Shown here: one piece after another, positions 1 through 5,219 of the stretch
Layout: each line of letters opens with the position of its first letter
How positions within the stretch are numbered: position 1 is the first letter of the stretch
NCBI GenBank assembly: GCA_030590405.1
Contig: JAUUYO010000128.1
Coordinates: 1-9,904, forward strand
Length of the DNA stretch: 9,904 bases
Source of the DNA: Kangiellaceae bacterium
GTDB taxonomy: Bacteria; Pseudomonadota; Gammaproteobacteria; Enterobacterales; Kangiellaceae
Direction: 5' to 3'
Program-made: the position numbers and the translations under genes
Notes under the pieces: model-generated
Told to the model about the DNA's origin: nothing
The model's database searches: none
The model's input: only the letters and a program-made list of their open reading frames with translations

Positions 1-193
1 AGCCTTCAATCACTACATCCAGATTTCCTTTTTTAACATCACCAATCACTATTTCAGATCGCTTGACTGAAATTTTCTCAAAACTCTGTTTTGTATAGAA
101 CCCCAAAACAAACAGCAAAATAAAGCCACCGACTATAATTTGCTGTAAGCGGTTTAGCAGTCGTTTCTTTTGATCTTTTTTAATGATATCCAC
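1..193 (-). CDS. HlyD/MacA-like periplasmic adaptor of an efflux system, N-terminal part only
   Basis: This is the first 64 codons of a gene that continues past the left edge. The start is GTG at 193-191, preceded by an AAGGA ribosome binding site at 208-204. A basic cytoplasmic start (MDIIKKDQKKR) leads into one hydrophobic segment at about residues 19-34. A stretch at residues 51-64 (GDVKKGNLDVVIEG) has the pattern that opens the beta-barrel/lipoyl part of RND and MacA-type membrane fusion proteins. Such adaptors sit in the inner membrane and periplasm and link an inner-membrane ABC or RND pump to an outer-membrane channel. A MDIxxK start followed by a single helix is common in adaptors encoded beside MacB-like ABC permeases and a sigma-54 regulator/kinase pair, which is the context here. 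The substrate cannot be told. The call rests on a short N-terminus, so the family is likely but not certain. Confidence 0.66.
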   Translation of the reverse strand, partial: MDIIKKDQKKRLLNRLQQIIVGGFILLFVLGFYTKQSFEKISVKRSEIVIGDVKKGNLDVVIEG

Positions 194-203
194 TAAGGGG
201 GGT

Positions 204-208
204 TCCTT
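204..208 (-). promoter_or_regulatory. Ribosome binding site of the adaptor gene
   Basis: The minus strand reads AAGGA, 10 nt before the GTG at 193. No ATG in this frame lies close by, so this site decides the GTG start. Confidence 0.6.
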
Positions 209-253
209 TTGCTATTTTGGTAACAAAATTTGTTATAACGCTGAAAGGAATAT

Positions 254-269
254 AGCTAGATGTGTGCCA
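254..269 (-). promoter_or_regulatory. Sigma-54 (-24/-12) promoter for the adaptor gene
   Basis: The minus strand reads TGGCACA-N4-TAGCT against the RpoN consensus TGGCACG-N4-TTGCA. The invariant GG (268-267) and GC (256-255) are present with the exact 12 bp offset. The predicted start of transcription is near 243, leaving a leader of about 50 nt before the GTG at 193. A sigma-54 activator is encoded just upstream on the same strand, which makes regulation by that protein the simplest inference. Confidence 0.72.
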
Positions 270-287
270 ACTTGGTAAGTCTTTTAA

Positions 288-300
288 AATCAATAGGATA
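288..300 (+). promoter_or_regulatory. Weak IHF-like site between activator dyad and sigma-54 promoter
   Basis: AATCAA-TAGG-ATA matches the IHF consensus WATCAA-N4-TTR with one mismatch. It lies about 45-57 bp upstream of the predicted start, between the -24 box and the dyad, where IHF usually bends DNA at sigma-54 promoters. In AT-rich DNA such a match is easy to get by chance. Confidence 0.25.
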
Positions 301-320
301 ATAATGAGTGTAATCAAAAA

Positions 321-358
321 TCGAATAATTCGGTCCGATAATGAACCGCTAAGTTCGA
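321..358. promoter_or_regulatory. Dyad-symmetric candidate enhancer for the sigma-54 activator
   Basis: The sequence has the form TCGAA-N5-CGGT-N10-ACCG-N5-TTCGA. All nine outer base pairs fall on one exact symmetry axis (339/340). A smaller nested palindrome, TCGG-T-CCGA, lies at 330-338. The axis is about 97 bp upstream of the predicted start at 243, within the range where NtrC-family activators bind. No binding motif is known to me for this regulator, so the assignment rests on symmetry and position. Confidence 0.5.
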
Positions 359-382
359 GAGTGAACTGTAAAACTTAATTTT

Positions 383-477
383 TGGTAGGAGCGTCCGTAC
401 CCAATGCACTACGTGGGGTAAGCTTTCCCGGCGCGAATCTTTAAACCCTTTCGCGGCACAGAGGCGCGCTCCTACCA
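383..477. repeat. REP-like inverted doublet (REPIN-like element)
   Basis: Perfect 11 bp inverted arms, TGGTAGGAGCG at 383-393 and its complement at 467-477, enclose a GC-rich core in otherwise AT-rich DNA. Both arms carry the GTAGGAGCG head typical of REP sequences mobilised by RAYT (TnpA-REP) transposases. Inner pairings include TACCC/GGGTA (398-402, 416-420), an imperfect palindrome around AAGCTT (416-429), and CGCGAA/TTCGCG (432-437, 450-455). The element begins 20 bp past the kinase stop codon, so it could also act as a transcript barrier or stabiliser between the kinase and the separately promoted adaptor gene. No transposase is present in the window. Confidence 0.7.
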
Positions 478-496
478 GCAAAATTCCGAACACTCC

Positions 497-1795
497 TTAA
501 CCTTTATCACCCAAAGGAATTCGAATTGTAACGGTCACGCCCTTATTTTTATTATTGGTTAATTCGAGCATACCACCATGCTGCTCGATGATATTTCGAC
601 AAAAACTGAGCCCAATACCTTGACCTTGTTGCTTGGTGGTATACAGCGGAATAAAACAATTTTCTAAATTGGCAAAACCGTGACCATTATCGACTATTGT
701 TATGAGGTTATTTTGTTTTGAGCGTTTAATCGAAAGAGTTACCTGTGTCGCTTCTGCTTCGATGGCATTTTTTATTAGATTGATCAATACCTGTTCAAAA
801 AAAGGACTGTCAACCCACAAGCGCTCAACAGTATTTTCCACTTGAAGATCGACGTTTTCAAATAGTCTTGCAATTCGATTGGTCAATTCACGACTGCTTG
901 ACCATTGGCAAGACAACTGAAGCTTTTTGGAAAGAGATGAATAGCGATCGACAAAATCTTGCAAATGCTGGCAACGCTCAGCGATAACATCTAACGCCTG
1001 TTTTTCCCGAGCATTATCAGTTTTAGCCGATAAACTCTCTGCTAATGAAGAAACAGGTGTAAGTGAATTTCTAATTTCATGTCCTAATACTCGAATGATC
1101 TGCTGCCAAGCATTCAACTGGCTTTGCCGCAATGCTGATTCGATATTGATGAACACTAATAGCTGATGAGTCTCACCATTGTCAATAAATTCACTTTGTC
1201 GGATCTGCCATTGCTGATGATTAATACGCCCCTGAAAAGAATCCGTTAATTGCCATTCGTTTCCCTGTAATTTATTTTCTCGAAGCTCTAATCCCAATAA
1301 CTGTGGCGAGGCATGTCTTAGCATTTGCCAGGGCTGGCCAAATAACTGTTGAAATTCAGTATTACCAAAGGTGAGTTGCTTTTTTTGATTAAAAACTAAA
1401 ATCGGGGTATCCAACTGCTCAATCAATTGATAAACCAGAAACACATGCTGATCGTATCGGGATTTTTGTTGCTGGAGGTTTTCACTCAGCAAATTAAGTT
1501 GTTGGTGAAACAATTTGACCTTTCCCTTAGCAAAGGCGGATTTGGCGTATTGATTAAAGTCATCCTGATTGATGGCGTCGAGATGCAATGTGGCTCGCTC
1601 AAAGGCGGTTAGAATTTTTTTGCGAAATTTTTGGATAAAAATAAAGAGAAAGAAAACCAGGGTGCTTTCTAAGCCAACCAACAACAGCAAAGATAAATCC
1701 TCGTGCCACGCCCAAAGCGCTACACTAATGACAATTAGTGAGCTAAGTAAGATCAAGGTTCGATTAATGTAGTTTTCTAGTGAATTTTCTATCAT
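497..1795 (-). CDS. Membrane sensor histidine kinase with PAS domain (NtrY-like)
   Basis: This 432-residue protein has two hydrophobic segments at about 11-30 and 36-54 joined by a very short loop, so little is exposed outside the membrane. A linker and a PAS-like domain (about 122-220) follow. The transmitter shows an H-box with phospho-acceptor His239 (LGHEIRNSLTPV), an N-box (LINLIKNAIEA, 337-347), a G1 box (VDNGHGF), an F-box (FIPLYTTK) and a G2 box (GQGIGLSFC). All catalytic motifs are intact. The likely role is to phosphorylate the sigma-54 response regulator encoded 66 nt upstream on the same strand. The short loop suggests it senses the membrane or the cytoplasm rather than a periplasmic ligand (inference). 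The ATG at 1795 has AAGGA close to it, a rather tight spacing of about 3-4 nt. Confidence 0.9.
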   Translation of the reverse strand: MIENSLENYINRTLILLSSLIVISVALWAWHEDLSLLLLVGLESTLVFFLFIFIQKFRKKILTAFERATLHLDAINQDDFNQYAKSAFAKGKVKLFHQQLNLLSENLQQQKSRYDQHVFLVYQLIEQLDTPILVFNQKKQLTFGNTEFQQLFGQPWQMLRHASPQLLGLELRENKLQGNEWQLTDSFQGRINHQQWQIRQSEFIDNGETHQLLVFINIESALRQSQLNAWQQIIRVLGHEIRNSLTPVSSLAESLSAKTDNAREKQALDVIAERCQHLQDFVDRYSSLSKKLQLSCQWSSSRELTNRIARLFENVDLQVENTVERLWVDSPFFEQVLINLIKNAIEAEATQVTLSIKRSKQNNLITIVDNGHGFANLENCFIPLYTTKQQGQGIGLSFCRNIIEQHGGMLELTNNKNKGVTVTIRIPLGDKG

Positions 1796-1813
1796 GTGTC
1801 CTTCGATATTTCG

Positions 1814-1829
1814 GTAGACGTGCGCCTAC
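1814..1829. repeat. Short GTAG-headed hairpin between regulator and kinase genes
   Basis: The plus strand reads GTAG-A-CG-TG-CG-C-CTAC, an imperfect palindrome with GTAG/CTAC and CG/CG pairs. On the minus strand it reads GTAGGCGCACG, similar to the head of the REP-like doublet at 383-477, so it may be a degenerate single REP unit. The run of T precedes the hairpin on the coding (minus) strand, so it does not have the layout of an intrinsic terminator for this operon. Confidence 0.3.
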
Positions 1830-1840
1830 AAAAAAAATTC

Positions 1841-1876
1841 AAACTAAATCGATAATCCAAACTAAATGGATATTCC
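1841..1876. repeat. 18 bp tandem duplication spanning the regulator stop codon
   Basis: Two adjoining 18 bp units, 1841-1858 and 1859-1876, match at 16 of 18 positions. On the minus strand each encodes FG[I/L]SI followed by TAG in the same frame. The regulator gene therefore ends FGISI-stop and is followed by a copy, FGLSI-stop. The first stop at 1864-1862 ends the protein, so the second copy is untranslated unless there is readthrough. Confidence 0.75.
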
Positions 1877-3205
1877 AAATTTTTCAATTCGGCGATATAG
1901 CGAAGATTTTGTTAAGCCCAAAAGCTCCGCCGCTTTCGGCACGTTTTGTTCGGTTTTATCTAACGCTATTTTAATCAGTTTAATTTCTGCCGTTTCTAAC
2001 ATCATAAAAGGTAACTCTTGATTATCAGGCTTACTCGACAAATGCAAATCGTCCAACTCAATTTGCTCACCTTTAGCTAACAAGACGGCTCTTTCAATCA
2101 AATGGCTTAATTCCCGGATATTGCCGGGCCAATGATATTCAACCAAGGCCTTTTGTGCAGAAGAACTTAAACTTAATTCCGAGCGATGATATTTATGCGC
2201 GAATTTTTTAATAAAAAACTTGGTCAGTGGAATAATATCTAGATGGCGCTCCTTCAATGAAGGCACACGAAACTCAATAGTATTGAGCCTATAATAAAGA
2301 TCTTCTCTAAATAATTCCTGCTGGATCAATTTATCAAAATCGCCATTAGTCGCACTAATAATACGAATATTTGTCTGGCAGGTTTGACTGGAACCCAATA
2401 CTTCGTATTCCCACGTCTCTAACACTCGAAGCAGTTTGGCCTGTTGTGAGAGTGGAATATTGGCGATTTCATCGAGAAATAATGTGCCGCGCTCAGCCAG
2501 TTCAAAACGGCCGATACGATTATTTTTAGCGTCGGTAAATGCGCCTTTTTTATGACCAAACATTTCGCTTTCAAATAATGATTCAGAAATCGACCCCATA
2601 TTAACTGAAATGAGTGACTCTTCTTTACGCGGCGATAATTGATGAATATGATTCGCCAGTTCACTTTTTCCAGTACCGTTATCTCCGGTTAGTAAAATAC
2701 TCACATCAGTATTGGCGACGGTTTTTATTTCTTCCATTAATTGCAACATACAATCAGATTGCCAGACATATTCGTTTTTTGGCATTTGTTTGAGTTGTTG
2801 TTTTAACTTAAGATTTTGTGATTGTAAGTCTTGATAGGCCAGTTGTTGATTAACAATTTGCAGCAACCGCTTATTTTTCCACGGCTTTTCGATAAAGTCA
2901 GTCGCGCCTAATCGCATTGCTTTGACCGCCAGATCCACATTTGACCATGCGGTCATAGCGATGACTGGAATAACGATGTCCTTAGATTTCATCCAGGATA
3001 AAAAACTTAAACCTTCTTCGCCAGAGGTGGTATCCAGCGCATAATTCATATCCAGCAACACCAGTGAGAACTCACTACACACCAATTCTTTTTTGCCTCC
3101 ATCAAGACTACCGACCTCCTGGGTTTGATAGCCGTTATCGTTTAATAACATGGTCAGGCTTAAACGAATGTCGGCGCGATCATCAATAATCAAAATTCGA
3201 GTCAT
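1862..3205 (-). CDS. Sigma-54-dependent NtrC-family response regulator
   Basis: The protein has 447 residues when started at ATG 3205 (MTRILIIDDRAD). A longer in-frame extension would need TTG at 3247 and adds 14 residues ahead of the receiver domain, so it is rejected. The receiver (about 1-120) has the acidic pair at D8/D9, phospho-acceptor D52, T85 and K107. The AAA+ domain (about 148-370) has Walker A GDNGTGKS (174-181), Walker B TLFLDE (241-246) and the FREDLYYRL segment (299-307). The loop that contacts sigma-54 reads GAFTDA (221-226) instead of GAFTGA. A Fis-type helix-turn-helix closes the protein (about 412-447, AAELLGLTKSSLYRRI). It would activate RpoN promoters when phosphorylated by the kinase encoded next. 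Two such candidate promoters are in the window, one before its own operon and one before the adaptor gene. Confidence 0.92.
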   Translation of the reverse strand: MTRILIIDDRADIRLSLTMLLNDNGYQTQEVGSLDGGKKELVCSEFSLVLLDMNYALDTTSGEEGLSFLSWMKSKDIVIPVIAMTAWSNVDLAVKAMRLGATDFIEKPWKNKRLLQIVNQQLAYQDLQSQNLKLKQQLKQMPKNEYVWQSDCMLQLMEEIKTVANTDVSILLTGDNGTGKSELANHIHQLSPRKEESLISVNMGSISESLFESEMFGHKKGAFTDAKNNRIGRFELAERGTLFLDEIANIPLSQQAKLLRVLETWEYEVLGSSQTCQTNIRIISATNGDFDKLIQQELFREDLYYRLNTIEFRVPSLKERHLDIIPLTKFFIKKFAHKYHRSELSLSSSAQKALVEYHWPGNIRELSHLIERAVLLAKGEQIELDDLHLSSKPDNQELPFMMLETAEIKLIKIALDKTEQNVPKAAELLGLTKSSLYRRIEKFGISI

Positions 3206-3247
3206 AAAAGACAGCTCTCTTTTTTCGCAACAATCAACAAAAAACAA

Positions 3248-4033
3248 TCAGACATAATCAACATCCTCACCTAACTCCTTTTTTACCGCTATCTTTTGAT
3301 TCTTACCCAAAATAATTTTCCATTGACTAAAGGTTTCAGCGGCCAGGATCTTAGCTTGCTTATTACACCAAATTTTGTGATACATTTTTTTAATCCTGCG
3401 ATTAGTGTCCGGCGACCGTTTAATTAATTTTTCTGCTAACTGGTTTGCCGCTTGCAGTGGGTCGTCGTTTATTTGTGTAATAAGATTTTTTTGCAACGCT
3501 TCAGGAGCAGAAATAACATCTGCGGTCATCGCCAATTGCATGGCTTGATCTAACGGAACATTTTCCATTAACCCTGGAGTCCCGCCCATATCGGGGATCA
3601 ATCCCCATTTAGCTTCCATAATTGACAAAGAGGTACTGGATGAGGCAATCCTGAAATCGCCGCCTAAAGCAATTTGCATTCCCCCACCCCAACAATTTCC
3701 ATGCAATACCATGATCACAGGCACATTCAGTTGCCGCCAACCAATGGTCACTTTTTGTGCCAGATTGGCATTTCCCGGCCACCATTTCCAGAGTAGCTTG
3801 AGCATATTGGAACGCTGTTTCATCACTGATTTTACGTCTAAACCAGAGCAAAAACTTTTACCTTCGCCACTGACAATAACCACTCGAATATTTTTGTTTT
3901 TTTTGATTTGTTTAATCGCATCGGTAATTGCTAAAAACATTGGCATATCCAGCGCATTGTGTTTTTCTGGGCGGCTGAAAATCACCCGTGCGATCTGATT
4001 GTCTACCCGAATGATTACTCTTTGGGTTTCCAT
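3248..4033 (-). CDS. Crotonase/enoyl-CoA hydratase family protein
   Basis: The 261 residues match the usual length of single-domain crotonases. The CoA-binding and oxyanion-hole segments are visible: SRPEKHNALD (20-29), SFCSGLDV (60-67) and HGNCWGGGMQIAL (111-123), followed by SIMEAKWGLIPDMGGT (137-152). E140 and D148 are eight residues apart, as are the Glu and Asp of dienoyl-CoA isomerase. The earlier acidic position (Glu in classical hydratases, Asp in the isomerase) is Gln120 here. The reaction is therefore uncertain: CoA-thioester hydration or double-bond isomerisation are both possible. No signal peptide is seen, so it should be cytoplasmic. The start ATG at 4033 has a strong AAAGGAG 5 nt ahead. 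The gene overlaps the end of the hydrolase by 19 bp, and the regulator starts 42 nt after its stop, which indicates one transcript. Confidence 0.88.
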   Translation of the reverse strand: METQRVIIRVDNQIARVIFSRPEKHNALDMPMFLAITDAIKQIKKNKNIRVVIVSGEGKSFCSGLDVKSVMKQRSNMLKLLWKWWPGNANLAQKVTIGWRQLNVPVIMVLHGNCWGGGMQIALGGDFRIASSSTSLSIMEAKWGLIPDMGGTPGLMENVPLDQAMQLAMTADVISAPEALQKNLITQINDDPLQAANQLAEKLIKRSPDTNRRIKKMYHKIWCNKQAKILAAETFSQWKIILGKNQKIAVKKELGEDVDYV

Positions 4034-4968
4034 GGATGCTCCTTTAAAAACTTCAATAAAATAGCATTGAATGTATCCGGCATTTCCATACTTGGCACAT
4101 GCCCTGCCCCCTGGATCACCTGATATTCCATTTTTGGCATTAAATTAATTAATATATCGGCTTCAGAAATCGGGATAGTTTGATCGTCACTTCCCCAGAT
4201 CAATAGTTTGGGCATATTGATGGTTGCGAGCTTTTGATATTCCTGAATAAAGGGGTATTTATCCATATATCTTAACGAGGAAAGTAGCGCTCTCCTAAAC
4301 CCTTTATATTGCAATTGCTGTTTATATTGGTCCCCCCAATGGGCAAAATGATGCCCCTTGGACGGGTCATTTTTATGACCGTTCACATAACTGGGTAACA
4401 GGTAAGTACAAAATAAATATTCGCCGACAAAAGGTATCTCCAAGGGGGAGATCACTCCTGAGGCTAATTGATTAACCAGTGGATCTTGCAGGATAAGCGA
4501 GTTAACTTTTTCCGGATATCGGTTGGTAAAGCGCGTCACAATTGGACCGCCCATGGATAGCCCCAACAACTGGATCGGGCGATTAACTTTTAATGCAGTT
4601 AATAAATCGTTGATTTGATCAGAAAACAGATCAAGCCCATACTCTTCATCTGGTCGGTCACTTAAGCCGCGACCAAACAAATCAAACCGTAAAACCTGAT
4701 AGCCCTGTTGTAATAAAAATTGAAAGGTTGGCTCCCATAAGTAACTCGGCACCGAAAAACCGTGGACCAATACCACCAGATCCGCATCCTTAGGGCCTGC
4801 TAATTCATAGTGAATTACTCCATGCGGCGTCCGGATAAAATCGCCTGACAAAGGTCCTCTGACTTCTGCGTTGAGTTCAATGGATTCTCTATCCTGATAA
4901 ACGAAGTAACCGCCCGCCAAAAAGGCCAATAGAAGAATCGTCCAAACCAATATTTTTATTATCTTCAT
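4015..4968 (-). CDS. Membrane-anchored alpha/beta hydrolase
   Basis: The protein has 317 residues from ATG 4968, chosen because GAAGGT lies 6 nt before it and because it starts directly with a signal-anchor (MKIIKILVWTILLLAFLAGG, helix about 4-22). A TTG at 5019 would add 17 residues without a ribosome binding site. The anchor has no clear signal peptidase or lipobox site, so the catalytic domain probably faces the periplasm while tethered. Fold motifs: HGF oxyanion strand (69-71), nucleophile elbow GLSMG with Ser138, acid in WGSDDQTIP (Asp261 or Asp262), and His290 in GAGHVPSMEMP. The triad is complete. Substrate is unknown; esters or lipids at the inner membrane are plausible. It is the first gene of the operon with the crotonase and the two-component genes, behind a candidate sigma-54 promoter. 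Confidence 0.88.
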   Translation of the reverse strand: MKIIKILVWTILLLAFLAGGYFVYQDRESIELNAEVRGPLSGDFIRTPHGVIHYELAGPKDADLVVLVHGFSVPSYLWEPTFQFLLQQGYQVLRFDLFGRGLSDRPDEEYGLDLFSDQINDLLTALKVNRPIQLLGLSMGGPIVTRFTNRYPEKVNSLILQDPLVNQLASGVISPLEIPFVGEYLFCTYLLPSYVNGHKNDPSKGHHFAHWGDQYKQQLQYKGFRRALLSSLRYMDKYPFIQEYQKLATINMPKLLIWGSDDQTIPISEADILINLMPKMEYQVIQGAGHVPSMEMPDTFNAILLKFLKEHPWKPKE

Positions 4969-4974
4969 ATTATT

Positions 4975-4980
4975 ACCTTC
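4975..4980 (-). promoter_or_regulatory. Ribosome binding site of the hydrolase gene
   Basis: The minus strand reads GAAGGT, 6 nt before ATG 4968. It decides between this start and the upstream TTG at 5019, which lies inside the tandem repeats and has no such site. Confidence 0.6.
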
Positions 4981-5012
4981 TGCTTTATATCCTTTTTTTA
5001 CTGTTAACGCCC

Positions 5013-5084
5013 AATTCAAAGATTATTTGTAATTCAAAGCCTATTTGTAATTCAAAGCCTATTTGTAATTCAAAGCCTATTCGC
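5013..5084. repeat. Four tandem copies of an 18 bp repeat in the hydrolase leader
   Basis: Units at 5013-5030, 5031-5048, 5049-5066 and 5067-5084 follow AATTCAAAGCCTATTTGT. The two inner copies are identical, the first differs at two positions (GATT for GCCT) and the last ends TTCGC instead of TTTGT. The array fills the predicted 5' leader of the hydrolase operon, and its last copy contains the -12 GC of the sigma-54 promoter. It is not translated: the minus-strand reading in the hydrolase frame meets TAG in the repeats. No spacers separate the copies, so this is a simple tandem array and not CRISPR. Confidence 0.9.
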
Positions 5085-5097
5085 AACTATCTTGCCA
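5082..5097 (-). promoter_or_regulatory. Sigma-54 (-24/-12) promoter for the hydrolase-crotonase-regulator-kinase operon
   Basis: The minus strand reads TGGCAAG-N4-TTGCG, against TGGCACG-N4-TTGCA. GG (5096-5095) and GC (5084-5083) have the exact 12 bp offset. The predicted start is near 5071, giving a leader of about 100 nt that contains most of the tandem repeats. As the operon encodes a sigma-54 activator, this would be an autoregulatory promoter. Confidence 0.75.
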
Positions 5098-5146
5098 CAA
5101 TTCAACATGGCTTAGCCAACAAATGAGTGCTATTGCGTAGATTTTT

Positions 5147-5165
5147 GTTAGCTAAATCGGCTAAC
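5147..5165. promoter_or_regulatory. Inverted repeat GTTAGC-N7-GCTAAC, candidate operator or enhancer
   Basis: Perfect 6 bp arms flank TAAATCG. The centre is about 85 bp upstream of the predicted sigma-54 start of the minus-strand operon and about 64 bp before the GTG of the plus-strand gene, so it could serve either. The octamer TAAATCGG at 5153-5160 resembles TAATTCGG at 326-333 in the dyad of the adaptor promoter. A further GGCTAA complement (TTAGCC) lies at 5112-5117. Confidence 0.4.
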
Positions 5166-5206
5166 ATAACCACAAATAATTGATGTTTATCCATTTTCGT
5201 CCTATC

Positions 5207-5213
5207 TAAGGAG
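5207..5213 (+). promoter_or_regulatory. Ribosome binding site of the plus-strand membrane protein gene
   Basis: TAAGGAG lies 6 nt before GTG 5220, an almost ideal Shine-Dalgarno match, and supports the GTG start. Confidence 0.75.
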
Positions 5214-5219
5214 TAACAA

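Noticed and set aside
1814..1840. Intrinsic terminator between regulator and kinase
   Set aside because: The T run precedes the hairpin on the transcribed strand sense, and the stem is short; the two genes very likely share a transcript.
3206..3247. TTG-started extension of the response regulator (14 extra residues)
   Set aside because: The ATG at 3205 gives a receiver domain beginning at its normal place (MTRILIIDD), and the extension has no homologous feature.
4969..5019. TTG-started extension of the hydrolase (17 extra residues)
   Set aside because: It begins inside the tandem repeats with no ribosome binding site, while ATG 4968 has GAAGGT at good spacing and opens directly with the membrane anchor.
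5013..5084. CRISPR array
   Set aside because: The 18 bp copies adjoin without spacers.
5098..5219. Sigma-54 or clear sigma-70 promoter for the plus-strand gene
   Set aside because: No GG/GC pair with 12 bp offset on this strand, and TTGCGT or TTGTTA -35-like boxes have no good -10 partner at 16-18 bp.
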